From positions 593,557,790-593,621,789 of the forward strand of contig NC_133326.1 of the NCBI RefSeq assembly GCF_042186555.1: a stretch of DNA of 64,000 nucleotides. Reading direction: 5' to 3'. Made by a program: the position numbers and the translations under genes. The notes beneath the pieces are model-generated. The model was not told the DNA's origin and did no database searches. It worked only from the letters and a program-made list of their open reading frames with translations. This DNA comes from Aquarana catesbeiana. Lineage: Eukaryota > Chordata > Amphibia > Anura > Ranidae. Shown here in pieces: positions 1 through 10,385 of this stretch. The stretch's first letter is position 1, and the number at the start of each line of letters is the position of its first letter.

Positions 1-43
1 GCTAAAGATTTCATTATAAAAATGGATAGAAGATCTGAGGATA

Positions 44-276
44 GTGCTGAAGATAGACGCCGACCTGTTGCTAGATCCTTTTTTTAATTGGTTGCAGGCG
101 TTTTGTATATTCTCTGCGATAATGGGTGAGAAGCATCCAGAGAAATGTCCTGGACTTTTTCAGCATTTGGAGCATATTTTGGAGGCATATAAAAGTTTTG
201 GCGGCATGGGATGGTTTAACTACGATGAATCTTTTCGTCAAAAAATTGCAATATACCCTAATTTAAAATGGGGTAA
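44..276 (+). pseudogene. Ngaro Gag-like ORF, upstream part
   Basis: The frame is open from the left edge region and runs to the tryptophan-glycine codons at 269-274, where the LINE is inserted. The same frame resumes at 6165 after the duplicated 12 bp, so the ORF was intact when the LINE landed. The visible residues are aromatic-rich and match the general look of Gag-like first ORFs of DIRS/Ngaro elements, but carry no catalytic motif. The methionine at 44 is probably internal, because the true start lies left of the window or is lost. The residues after position 276 in this frame belong to the LINE. Confidence 0.6.
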
Positions 277-413
277 AACTTCCGGTTCCGGCGCCGCATG
301 GAGTAGCTGCACTCTCTCACAGCTCCCGCTCTGAGGACACCTAAACCTGCTTAAAAATCCGGCCCAGAAGCCAGACACCTCAATCGGCCACCTCGGGCTC
401 CTATACCCGCTCT

Positions 414-1553
414 ATGGACCGTTTTGTGGAGGTCCGCGGCTCCCGCTCCAACACGGCCCTGACGCCGCCGCCCCAGCCGCAAATCGAGGCCCCGGCTTCG
501 GCCTACACGGAGGCCTACACAGGCGCGCACCAGCAGCAGCAACAACAACACACAGCGGAGATGGAAGTAAGTGGAAGCACAGCTCCACACACATCCTTTC
601 AGACATCCTCTGCCCAGCCACCCTCCCAGGCTTCCTCTCCTCCAGCACCCTCTCCTCAGGCCTTCTCCATGCCAGCTACTTCCCCACAGCTCGCCGGGGA
701 TCACAAAACCGAGCGCATAGCACAAGCAGTGGCAGCACTTCTGTCCCCCATGATATCTGCTTCAGTAGAAAAGGCTGTAAATGCGGGGATGAAACAGATA
801 AAGGCCCAGCTAGGAGAACATAACACTAGGCTAAACGAGCTAGAGCACCGCCTATCAAGCATGGAGGAAGAGATGTACCAAGCCCAAGCCACGGAACAAG
901 CACAAGACAAAACGAACCAATATATAATTCAAAAACTTGACGACTTGGAAAATAGATCCAGAAGGAGCAACCTGCGATTCGTGGGGATTCCGGAATCCCT
1001 CCAAGCACCTGCCCTAATGGACTTTTGCTCCCAACGCATACCCGAGGCGCTAGGCCTAACAGGCCCCTGCACAGTGGAACGCGCTCACAGGATAGGGTCA
1101 TATAATGAAGAACGCAAGAATCCTCGACCCATCATAGCCAAATACCTAAATTATTCCGACAAGGCTCTCATTCTTCAAAAATTTAGACAATCTCGCTCGC
1201 TACAAATTGACGGAGTGAGAGTCCTGATTTTTGCTGACTACTCCATCGAAGTTTCAAAGAAATGCAAGGCCTTCCAACAGATATGCTCTGAACTCTTTAA
1301 GCAACAGATCAAGTTCACCCTAGCCTTCCCTGCCACCCTACGCCTCAAGACACCCAACGGGGACCAGCTCTCCTTCCAGGAACCCTCAGAAGCAGAAGCT
1401 TACCTGCGTTCTTTATCCCCCAATACTCAACAACACACCCCGTCGAAAGGTACTTTAATCAATCGCTCCCTGGATCAACGAAGTCCGCGAAAAGACTCCC
1501 CCAAGCGATTTAGATCCTCGATTCTGGACCAGCACCGTTCTACACACCGCTGA
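414..1553 (+). CDS. LINE copy 1 ORF1 protein (RNA-binding chaperone)
   Basis: The intact 379-residue ORF starts at the first ATG, 137 bp from the element's 5' end. The N-terminal 95 residues are Pro/Ser/Gln-rich with a short polyglutamine run. Residues about 100-175 are predicted coiled coil. Then comes the L1-ORF1 RRM signature DLENRSRR (residues 177-184), followed by a G-I-P-E-S element and an E-R-A-H-R motif near residue 224, and a C-terminal domain rich in basic and aromatic residues. Known L1 ORF1 proteins form trimers that coat LINE RNA in the cytoplasm and act as nucleic-acid chaperones. The ORF1 of LINE copy 2 shares its first six residues. ORF1 is intact although ORF2 is broken. Confidence 0.85.
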   Translation: MDRFVEVRGSRSNTALTPPPQPQIEAPASAYTEAYTGAHQQQQQQHTAEMEVSGSTAPHTSFQTSSAQPPSQASSPPAPSPQAFSMPATSPQLAGDHKTERIAQAVAALLSPMISASVEKAVNAGMKQIKAQLGEHNTRLNELEHRLSSMEEEMYQAQATEQAQDKTNQYIIQKLDDLENRSRRSNLRFVGIPESLQAPALMDFCSQRIPEALGLTGPCTVERAHRIGSYNEERKNPRPIIAKYLNYSDKALILQKFRQSRSLQIDGVRVLIFADYSIEVSKKCKAFQQICSELFKQQIKFTLAFPATLRLKTPNGDQLSFQEPSEAEAYLRSLSPNTQQHTPSKGTLINRSLDQRSPRKDSPKRFRSSILDQHRSTHR

Positions 1554-2196
1554 ACCAAAACCGGAAACCCACCTCCTTCGGTCCCAAAATTTTGGACAGT
1601 AAAATTCTCTCTGTCCTCCCTCAGATTCCAAGCACCATCTGTACCTCATCTACACGTAATGTACAATATTTTGCATATACATATGTTTTGCCTTTCTATT
1701 GTAATCTTTTTTTATTACAGGTCAATTCCCAGCAAGTTATTCCTTTCGTAAATGGCATGATTTTCTTTTTTTCCTTACATCCTCCTGGCCTCACTGTGTG
1801 CGGACAACTTAACTCCCTCCCACCCTCCCCTCCTATGTGACCCCTTGATGCCCACATAAACGCTTATCTCATGATTAAGGGCTCTCTGGGGCTATACCAT
1901 CACCGTCCTGAGATGGGAGCTGACCCGCACAGTGACTCCATGCGGAAAAAAGCGAAGTTTTCATGTTCGTATGTTTTACTGGCGACACTCTTCCCTATGA
2001 TGTTTCCCTTACAGGTTAATTCCCTTTCCCCCCCCCTCTCTTTCACACGGCCCTAACCAAATCAAATCCACTCTCGTAATTATACACCTCCCACATAACA
2101 ACCTCAGACATCCAAACACAACTGACGTACTATCACACCCTCCATATAATACTAAAACACACTTAATAATACACATCCCTTCTCAACCCCCCTAAT
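1554..2196 (+). other. LINE copy 1 inter-ORF spacer
   Basis: This 643-bp spacer between ORF1 and ORF2 has no supported gene. It is pyrimidine-rich and contains two similar stretches, each a T/C-rich tract followed by ACAGGT and AATTCCC (about 1705-1730 and 2001-2026). They look like a repeated module or pseudo-3' splice sites. Nothing shows that they are used. Confidence 0.5.
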
Positions 2197-5100
2197 ATGA
2201 AAATACTTTCCTGGAATGTAAAGGGTCTCAGATCCCCCCAAAAGAGATTGAAAATCCTTAGGCAACTCAAGCGGCTCAAAGCCGATATAGCACTTCTTCA
2301 GGAATCACATTTACCGGCCTCAGACTTTCATCGCATGAAGAAACTCTGGGTTGGCACTGTTCTGGGCTCAGAGGCAACAGGACGCAAAGCTGGCGTTCTT
2401 GTACTCATACACAAGAACCTCCCGTGCACAGTCTTGTCCGCAAAAAACGACGACCAGGGCCGTCTACTCACGGTACACATCAAAATAGGCTCCAAAGAAC
2501 TAGCTATAACAAATGTTTATGCCCCCAATAATCCAAGCAAACAATTTTACACTGAAATATCCAGTTGGCTTCTAAAAATCACACATCTCCCCCATCTGAT
2601 CGGAGGAGATTTCAATGACACCCTCCATCAGATAGATGACAGGTCTTCACAAAAAAAACCAAAAAAGGACGCTAACCCACTACCCCCTTCCCCCCTGGCC
2701 AGCACCATGGAATCCATCCATCTCCAGGATCTATGGCGCCTTTCCCATCCGACAGACAGGGAATTCACCTTTTACTCTAATCCACACAAAACATTCACCA
2801 GAATAGACTACTTCTTTGGCTCTGACAACCTTCTACCCTACCTCCAAAACTCCACCATCCACGACATCACCATTTCAGATCATGCCCCTATAGAGTTGAC
2901 ACTAGATAATCTAGACCTACCTCCTCACCCCAATATATGGCGGTTCCCATCTTTTCTACACAACAACACTGACTTCCAAAATTACATCTCTGACGCTTGG
3001 GCTGAATACTCCTCAAACAACGCCCCACACATACACGACCCCAACCTATTTTGGGATGCTGGTAAAGCTTTTCTGAGGGGTCGTATCATTTCCTATGCAA
3101 CCTCATTCAAACGCAACACCTTAACTAAGTACAAAGAGGCCAGCTCTCGTTTACACCGGGCACAACGAGATATGTACACCAAAGACTCCCCAACAACACG
3201 CTCTGAATGGCAGATAGCAAAAAGGGAATTTGACATTTGGGTAAACAATCTAGAAAACACCAAGAAGGCCTACTTAGATGCCTCTTTCCATAAATTTGGG
3301 AATAAAGCAGGAAAACTCCTATCCAGACTTTGCAAAGGTCCATTCCGCCCAACCCATATTACATCCCTACGTGATAAAGCGGGTACCCTCCACGCCACCC
3401 CACTCTCAATTAACAAAGTCATGCAAAAATTTTACTCCACTCTCTATGCCCCAGACCCGATAGATCCACAAACAGCACGCGCTTTTCTAGAAAAAATAAC
3501 CCTTCCCAAAATCTCCCCAACACAACTAGAAACCCTATCACTCTCCCCGAAATATCGGCAACAATCCACAACTTAACCCTGTCTAAAGCCCCAGGCCCAG
3601 ATGGCCTCACCAGTGAGTTCTACAAGACCCTACAACCCCTATTAGAACCTACTCTCCTCCAACTATATCAACATATATGGTCAGGGGGCTCATACCTCCA
3701 TTCGGGGAACCAAGCCATCATAAAACTACTGGCAAAAAAGGGTAAAGACCCCCAAGAACCAGGATCATACAGGCCCATATCACTTCTCAACCTAGATGTT
3801 AAAATCCTCTCAAAAATCGTTGCCACCAGACTAGCAGACATCATGCCTTCCCTAATTCACCCTGCACAGTCAGGTTTTATCAAAGGACGTACAGCCACCC
3901 TTAACATCCGTAAAGTTATGCTGGCCCTAGAACACGCCCTACATCACCCAAACACAGATCATGCCATCATCACGCTAGACGCGGAAAAAGCCTTCGATAA
4001 CGTCAGTTTCGACTGGTTATCCATGACAATGAAGGCAATAGGTTTCTCTGGCCCCTTCCACCACCTTATTACCACCATGTACACAGCTCCGACAGCAAGA
4101 CTAGTGGCGGCAGGTCTCCTGTCAGAAGAATTTCGCCTCCATAAGGGCACACGCCAGGGCTGCCCCCTATCACCACTCCTCTTCAATATAGCACTAGAAC
4201 CACTTTCCAGATATTTAACATCAGTAGCCCCCTTACATGGATTAAAGATAGGCCCTCACGACTTACGCACCTCACTTTTTGCAGATGACGTCCTTATATT
4301 TTCAGCCAACCCCTCATCTGATATGCTAACCATAAAAAACGTATTAGATGAATTTCGCTTATGCTCGGGCCTTCGTATTAATTACACCAAAAGCGAAATT
4401 CTTCCCATCGGTTCCCACTCCGCACCTAAATGGACCCATCAATCAATTTTCCCTGTTGCAAAATCCCACATTACATACCTAGGAATAAAAATAGGAAAAC
4501 TTCCTTCTTCGCTATATCACCTCAATTACCCTCCTTTGGTGTCAAAAATAACTCAGGAATTAAATACCTGGATGGATCTCCCCCTTTCGCTTCTGGGAAG
4601 ATGTCATTTAATAAAAATGGTCAGTTTTGCAAGACTACTCTACCCCATGCAAACCATCCCGCTACTTCTCCATCATAAAGATGTGATCTCACTCAATAAC
4701 GCTATATCTAAATTCTTATGGCAGAACAAACGACCACGTATAGCTTTAAAAAAACTCTATCTTCCCAGACGCGAAGGGGGCATCAGCCTCCCGCATATCA
4801 GAATGTATAACCTTGCATGTCTGCTAAGAACAAGTCTAGACTGGATAACCCAGTCCTCTCGATACTCAAACTTTTCTTTGGAATCCCACATGGCCCATCC
4901 CTACTCACTTGTAGCCCTCTTACACTGTAGATGGAAGTCAGTCCCCTCTCCCCACCAACATAATCTCCTATTAAGGGACACAGCAGTAGCTTGGAGAGAA
5001 TCACGGAAAATACTAAAGGTATCCCCTTTTCTGTCGATACACCTCCCGATTCAAGGAAATCCGGCATTTCCGCCGAGTCTAGAGCATAAATCATTCAAAA

Positions 5101-5686
5101 CATGGGAACAGAAAGGCCTAACTAAATTTTCTCATCTCTGCAACATCCAGACGGGTCAACCACTACCCTTCGCACACATCGCGAAAACTTTCTCCCTACC
5201 TTCCATCCACAACTTCTTCTATGGGCAATGTATCAGTTTCTTAAGGGAGGCGTGTAATCAAGACGTCAAAAGGTTCCAAACAAATGTCATGGACCAAATG
5301 ATAATGAGTAACACATACAAAATTGACCTTGCCTATTAACTGCAAGAAGAACCATCCTGAAAAACTGGATTACACCTGTAAGCCCTAATATCTCTCAAGT
5401 CAAACGGGACCTCATGCAACTTCTACTCAAAGACCGCCTAAACACGGACTTCAAACAAAAAAAATCCTCAGATCACTTCTACTCCAAATGGCAAGCCTTT
5501 ATGCATGCATCTCTTTCAAAAGAAGAAATATCAAACGTCAGCTCATCTTCCTTTTCCTACCATGATTCCTTCCCCCCCCGATGCCATCTCAAGACCACAA
5601 TCGGAATCTCATTCCAATCCTCGACACCAGCCAAATTAACGCCAGTGCCAACTTCAACGTCAGTGGGTTTGCATGAACAAATATAA
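2197..5686 (+). pseudogene. LINE copy 1 ORF2 (endonuclease-reverse transcriptase), broken
   Basis: The first frame (2197-3576) encodes an APE-type endonuclease: N-V-K-G-L at the start, Q-E-S-H (usual Q-E-T-H), G-G-D-F-N and S-D-H-A-P. A frameshift near 3545 moves the reading to the frame that ends at 5339. That frame carries RT motifs A-P-G-P-D-G, S-Y-R-P-I-S-L-L, L-D-A-E-K-A-F-D, G-T-R-Q-G-C-P-L-S-P and the catalytic F-A-D-D. At about 5337-5341 the sequence jumps from the stretch ending I-D-L-A-Y to a part that in LINE copy 2 lies about 150 residues further on. This removes the Cys-His region. A last open piece (5414-5686) is the C-terminal tail. The product would nick DNA and copy LINE RNA, but this copy is inactive. 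Confidence 0.88.
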
Positions 5687-6160
5687 ATAGCCATATACCT
5701 CAAATAGAAACAAATATTAATGCTGGACAATTTTTTGAACGACATTATATCCTACCATAATAATTCTCTCAATCTATATAGGGCTCCCCCTCCCCCCCCA
5801 TATACCCCCCCCATCCCCCCCCCCCCTCCTCCTGCTTTCGTTATTTTTCTCTTAGAATTATCTTCTTAGTGTTTCTTTCAAGTTCTAAAATGCAATGTAT
5901 TCAGGGTTACTAACAGATCCATCCAGGTTTCCACTATTTGTTACCATTTATTGCATTGTTATGATCTGGTAAACATGCCACGCAGTAACCTGCATGGGTA
6001 CATACTCTGGAAATCCTCTCTTATTGTAAAAACCAAGTTGTAAACAAATAATTCTTCTATTATTTGCTTTTGTTTATGCTACAAAACAAGAATGTACACA
6101 AGACTGCTTTATTATTGTATTCTCTGAAAATCAAATAAAATCTTTTTGAAAAAAAAAAAA
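5687..6160 (+). other. LINE copy 1 3' UTR and A-tail
   Basis: No coding sequence is supported here. It contains a C-homopolymer-rich stretch (about 5785-5830), AATAAA at 6134-6139 and an A-run at 6149-6164 that merges with the A bases of the target duplication. Confidence 0.7.
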
Positions 6161-6162
6161 AA

Positions 6163-6518
6163 AATGGGGTAACAAAGATGTTGGGCTGTGGTTACATTTA
6201 ATTATTCCTCAGAAACCGGTATATGCAAGACCTCAGCCTCAGTCAAATCTGACCTCAAATGCATCAGCATCAGTTTATAAGAAAGGAACATGTTACGCAT
6301 TTAATGAAAATCAATGCAAATGGTTGAATTCATGTCGTTACCGTCATGAATGTTCTTTTTGTTTTGGTAACCACCCAGTCTCCAGATGCTTTAAAAGAAC
6401 ATGTAGCAATCAAGTCCTCAGGGATCATACAAAAAGCCTGCATGCCTGTGAGGCTAATCGAAATGCATCCATGGTTAATGTTGTACCCCGACAAGGAGAA
6501 AGCACAATTACTAATTGA
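6163..6518 (+). pseudogene. Ngaro Gag-like ORF, zinc-finger part
   Basis: This continues the frame broken at 276 and runs uninterrupted to a stop at 6518. It holds two zinc-binding patterns: a C-x7-C-x5-C-x3-H finger beginning C-Y-A-F, and directly after it a C-x2-C-x3-H-x4-C knuckle beginning C-S-F-C. Such fingers in a Gag-like protein are expected to bind the element RNA. The LINE insertion separates it from its N-terminal part by 5.9 kb; otherwise no break is visible in this half. Confidence 0.7.
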
Positions 6519-7965
6519 AGGTTTTTTCTACAGGTTTTAAACTCCCTATTTTCACAGGTCCAGGTTGTCAAGTTTCAAAAAATTTGAAATCAGTCTCCCT
6601 CAATAGTGAAATAGTTAGGGAAAAATTAATAAAAGAAATTTCAGCCAATAGGATTGCTGGCCCTTTTCTCTCTCCACCGTTTAATAATTTAGAGTTTCCC
6701 CTTAGGGTTTAGTACCTAAAAAAGAGCCTAACTCTTATCGGCTCATTCATCATCTCTCTTTTCCTACAGGTCAATCCCTAAATGATGAAATTGACCCATT
6801 ATCTACTACAGTCAAATATGCCACATTTGATGATGCTATTCATATTATTAGAAAATTCGGTCGGGGTGCTTTATTAGCAAAGCAGACATCCAATCAGCCT
6901 TTAGATTATTGCCCATTGCTTCCCAGAATCTTACAATTCCCTTGGTTTCTGTTTTGAAGGCTATTTCTTTTATGATAAATGCCTTCCAATGGGCTGTTCA
7001 TTGTCCTGTTTTTATTTCGAAAATTTTTTGCTTCTTTTCTTCAGTGGGTACTACAATTTGAATCGGGTCATACGGGGATAATTCATTATCTAGATGACTT
7101 CATGTTCATTGGTCCGCCAAATTCTTTAGTTTGCAATTTAATCCTCAGGTTATTTTTCCTTTTATCGAAATATTTCGGTATCCCCCTAGCAATGGGAAAA
7201 ACTACTTTTCCATCTCCAATTATTGAATTCTTAGACATTAAAATTAATACGCAATTATTCCAATTTGAGCTTCCTGCTCTAAAAATTTACAGGTTACAAT
7301 CCTTTATTTCCTTCTTCCTGCGCAGAAAAAAGATTTTATTAAAAGAGCTTCAATCATTTCTGGGTCTTCTGGCTTTTGCTACACGCATTATGCCTATGGG
7401 TAGAATATTTTCTAGAAGATTATCCTTGGCTATGTCAGGTCTAAAATCCCCATTTTCCCACATTAGGTTGACCTGTGCTCTAAAAGATGATCTACTGGTA
7501 TGGTCCCAAGTTTTGCAGGATTTTAATGGCAGATCTTTTTTCCAGGAAGACTTTGTTTTCACAGCAGATTTAGAGTTATTCACAGACGCTGCTGGTTCTC
7601 AAGGTTTTGCTGCTATTTTTCGTTCTCGTTGGTGTTCTGGCGTATGGCCCCCAATTTGGATTGTTAACAAGTTTACGAAAAACATAGTTTTGCTGGAACT
7701 CTTTCCGGTTCTAGTGGCTTTGGAAATTTGGGGCGATCAGCTCGCTAACAAAAGAATCATTATCAATACAGATAATAGAGGTGTATTATTCGCTTTAAAC
7801 TGTCTTTCTTCAAAATCGTTACTGGTCATAAAACTTTTGCGTTATTTAGTTCTCTTATGTTTAAAATTAAACATTTGGATTAAGGCAAAACATATACCTG
7901 GCAATCTTAATGTCATCGCTGATGCCTTGTCTCGATTCCAGATGGCTCGCTTCAGACAGCTATAA
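6519..7965 (+). pseudogene. Ngaro reverse transcriptase-RNase H
   Basis: The N-terminal third is split over several frames (6515-6712, then about 6719-6960). The long frame at 6979-7965 then carries the catalytic Y-L-D-D (near residue 38 of that frame), followed by RNase H. RNase H is recognised from F-T-D-A-A-G-S (first Asp), a Glu in L-L-E-L-F-P-V, N-T-D-N-R-G (third acid) and the C-terminal K-H-I-P-G-N...A-D-A-L-S-R block. The order RT then RNase H followed by a recombinase is that of DIRS-order elements. The enzyme would copy the element RNA into DNA. The N-terminal frame breaks make it a pseudogene. RT palm and RNase H catalytic residues still look intact. Confidence 0.85.
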
Positions 7966-8015
7966 AAAAAAATGCCTCACGCAGATCTGGTTGGGTACCG
8001 CTGCCCGAGTCATCT

Positions 8016-8915
8016 TTGGGATCTAATTTAAACCCAGTAATCCAGGTTATTAAGAATTCGATTGCTCAAAAAACATGGACCAATTATTTGGTTGCATGGG
8101 AAAGGTGGTTGAATTTCAATAAGGAATTGGGTTCTCCTGCTTTACCACCTTCTGAGAGTTCAATCTTAGCATTTCTTTGTTCTTTAATTCAATTGGATTT
8201 TTCCTTTAATCGCATTAATAAAATATTAGCAGGAGTTTCTTTTTTCCTGAAGCTGAATAATTTCCCAGCCTGTAACAGTTTCTTTTCTGTTAAACAAGCT
8301 TTAAAAAGTTAACGGAAGGTTAAGTTGGCTCCAGATAAGCGAAGGCCAATTACTTTGGACACTTTGTCAAAGCTGTGTTTGGCTACTCCTTTTGTTTGAA
8401 TCTCGGAATACGAAGCTATTTTATGCTGCATTCGTTTTGATGTTTTTTGCGGCCTTTCGTATATCCGAGATGTTGCCAAATAACAAACACAGTTTAGAAG
8501 GTTTGTTTTTATCAGAAGTATCCTTTTCAGACGATAAGGTCTTTGTTTTTGTCAGAAAATCAAAAATGGATAGATCAGGCAAAGGCCAGTGGCTCAATCT
8601 ATTCGCTTTTGGTGACTCCATCCTCTGTCCTTTATTAATTCTCAAAAAATACCTTTCAGCCAGACCAGCTTCAGGTCAGTATTTTTTGTTCACATAGATT
8701 CATCTCCTATGACAAAATTCCAGTTTTCAGCAGTCTTAAAACGTTGTTTTACTCATTTGGGCCTTTCCCTTTTCAAATTTTCTACTCATTCTTTCAGAAT
8801 TGGAGCCGCTACTGAAGCTGCTAGATTGGGTTTGAGTGATGAAGTTATTATGAGATTAGGTAGATGGGAGTCTAGTAGATTTAACATTTACATCCGTCCT
8901 AACTTGTCTCTTTGA
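8016..8915 (+). pseudogene. Ngaro tyrosine recombinase
   Basis: Three pieces in different frames make one tyrosine recombinase: a helical N-terminal core-binding region (8016-8312), the start of the catalytic domain with F-R-I-S-E, where R is the first catalytic arginine (8392-8697), and a C-terminal piece (8709-8915) with H-S-F-R (the H-x-x-R motif), G-R-W and the tyrosine in N-I-Y-I-R-P. Together they supply the R...HxxR...W...Y set. The enzyme integrates element DNA by site-specific-style recombination, so no target duplication is expected. Frameshifts near 8310-8395 and near 8695 break it. The start at 8016 is the first ATG after the RNase H stop; the true protein may start earlier. Confidence 0.85.
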
Positions 8916-9490
8916 TTATAGGTGATAAATCTTGCATTTGGATATTTGGTCATTCATACATTTACTGGGCTCATAAGAGAGCTGCTCAGCGTTGCTATGG
9001 TTCCAACTTATCCTTGCCTGCTGATAAGTTTGTTATACTTTGGAAAGGTATCCGTGGTCTACAATGGTCTAATCTTTTCCTTCACATTTCTGAATTATTT
9101 CTTTCTTGGCCTTATCCATCTATCATAATTTTACACGTTGGAGGTAACGATGTTGGTAGATTAAAAACTTTGGATTTAATGTTTTTAATGAAGCAAGATT
9201 TGCATCGTTTAAGATTAATGTTTCCAAATACATGTGTTGTTTTCTCTGAAATGGTATCTCGACTGCATTGGTTATATTCTAAAGACAGCAGACCATTGGA
9301 AAAGATAAAGCGGAGAATTAATCATTCAATTAAAAAATTTCGGGGGGATCTCCTTCCGTCACGTAGATTTGGAAGGTGGTTTTCCTGGTCTTTACAGACA
9401 AGATGGTGTACATCTTTCAGATGTTGGTCTTGACATTTTCAATTTAGGTCTTCAAAATTGCATTGAACAGGCTGCGGTGCTGGGGTAGCC
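8912..9490 (+). pseudogene. SGNH-hydrolase-like ORF of the Ngaro element
   Basis: The start overlaps the recombinase stop by 4 bp (ATGA type). The N-terminal block has F-G-H-S-Y, where Ser sits at the GDS-like nucleophile position, then H-V-G-G-N-D-V-G, the G-x-N-D block III of SGNH hydrolases. The Asp/His block (D-G-V-H-L-S) is present near 9406-9425 but in another frame, after a frameshift around 9340, so the 173-residue open frame misses it. SGNH hydrolases are esterases or lipases. Similar domains are known as accessory ORFs of some retroelements, and their role there is unclear. The family call is good; the substrate is unknown. Confidence 0.7.
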
Positions 9491-9517
9491 TGGTTTTGTT
9501 TTCAAAACCCGGCTGGT

Positions 9518-9737
9518 GGGGACTTGTTTTTTATGAATTTAATTTTTCAGCTCGAGTCCTATGACTGAGCAAGTTAGAATTGGTTTTAATTTGAAAGAAT
9601 ATTTATTATATTTCATGGTTTATTGAATAAAATTATTTGTTTAATTCTAATACCAATAAAGGTGCCGTGGCCAATTTTATTCCAACCTGTTGTAGTGTGA
9701 TTATTTATTGTTATATAGTGCAACCTACAATTCCATG
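9518..9737 (+). repeat. Ngaro split direct repeat B1
   Basis: This 220-bp segment starts GGGGACTTGTTTTTTATG and recurs nearly unchanged at 10006-10225 in the same orientation. With A2 between the two copies it forms the B1-A2-B2 end typical of Ngaro elements. Confidence 0.85.
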
Positions 9738-10005
9738 AACAGTGGGCGCAATAAAGGGCCCGCATCATGGGATTGTGGTTGCCAAAGAAAAATATTTTAT
9801 AAAGTTTTAATTTTCAAAAAAAAAAAAAAAAAGTCACGAGGCAAGGAGCGGGAAAAACATTTTCTCCTCAGACTAAGAGGCTATATAAGCCTCTGTGTGA
9901 CAGACCCGCTCACACTTGCCCTGAGGTGGCTTAAGTTTGAGCCCCCCTTCCCTCCCACCCTTGTCGCTGGCACTATTATGTGGTTATGTCACCCTTGAAT
10001 CAAGG
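9738..10005 (+). repeat. Ngaro A2 repeat with TATA-like box
   Basis: This 268-bp segment lies between B1 and B2. In the Ngaro replication model A2 matches A1 at the 5' end, which lies outside this window. It contains an A-run (about 9819-9831) and, at about 9885-9903, the palindrome AGAGGCTATATAAGCCTCT, which includes a canonical TATATAA. If A1 has the same sequence this would be the element promoter. Confidence 0.65.
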
Positions 10006-10225
10006 GGGGACTTGTTTTTTATGAATTTAATTTTTCAGCTCGAGTCCTATGACTGAGCAAGTTAGAATTGGTTTTAATTTGAAAGAATATTTATTATATT
10101 TCATGGTTTATTGAATAAAGTTATTTGTTTAATTCTAATACCAATAAAGGTGCCGCGGCCAATTTTATTCCAACCTGTTGTAGTGTGATTATTTATTGTT
10201 ATATAGTGCAACCTACAATTCCATG
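10006..10225 (+). repeat. Ngaro split direct repeat B2 and element end
   Basis: This is the second copy of the 220-bp repeat and ends CAATTCCATG at 10225. The sequence after it belongs to an unrelated inverted-repeat element, so 10225 is taken as the right end of the Ngaro element. Confidence 0.8.
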
Positions 10226-10385
10226 TTTGAATGATAAAAGCAGAGCTTCCCCACATTTCAGATCTTCCCTTCAGATCTACAGTGACTGCACTTCCAAGTG
10301 CACTTTCAAGTGCATTTGCAGTGCACTCGTAGTGCAAAGTGGATTTGCCTTTAGCAAATCAACTCCACAGAAACACAGGAGCTAG
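10226..10385. mobile_element. MITE fragment, GTGCACTT family, right half
   Basis: The segment shares GCAGAGCTTCCCC, CATTTCAGATCTTCC and repeated GTGCACTT-like motifs with the copy at 11670-11931. Its right end (TTTAGCAAATCAAC) matches the terminal repeat of the copy at 11127-11412. Only the right half is present. The Ngaro element ends exactly where it starts, so the Ngaro element probably inserted into it. Confidence 0.55.

Larger units (their letters stand above)
277..6160 (+). mobile_element. LINE copy 1 (L1/Tx1-type), full length, inserted in Ngaro gag
   Basis: The copy is flanked by the exact 12-bp duplication AAAATGGGGTAA (265-276 and 6161-6172). It has a short 5' UTR starting CTTCCGGTTCCGGCGCC, ORF1 (414-1553), a 643-bp spacer, an ORF2 region (2197-5686), a 3' UTR with poly(A) signal AATAAA at 6134-6139 and a terminal A-run from 6149. 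The duplication, A-tail and two-ORF plan are hallmarks of target-primed reverse transcription. The same 17 bases start LINE copy 2 at 21931, apart from one change at the next position. ORF2 has at least one frameshift and an internal deletion, so this copy cannot move by itself. Confidence 0.92.
1..10225 (+). mobile_element. Ngaro-type tyrosine-recombinase retrotransposon, 5' end outside window
   Basis: Reading left to right the element holds a Gag-like frame with zinc fingers, RT with a YLDD box and RNase H, a tyrosine recombinase, an SGNH-hydrolase-like frame, and a terminal block of split direct repeats (B1 9518-9737, A2 9738-10005, B2 10006-10225). Tyrosine recombinase in place of a DDE integrase defines the DIRS/Ngaro order. 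The A1-internal-B1-A2-B2 arrangement and the hydrolase point to Ngaro rather than DIRS1, which has inverted repeats. A1 must lie left of the window. A LINE (277-6160) splits gag. RT and recombinase carry frame breaks, so the copy looks dead. The class is secure; the Ngaro label comes from the repeat layout. Confidence 0.85.
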
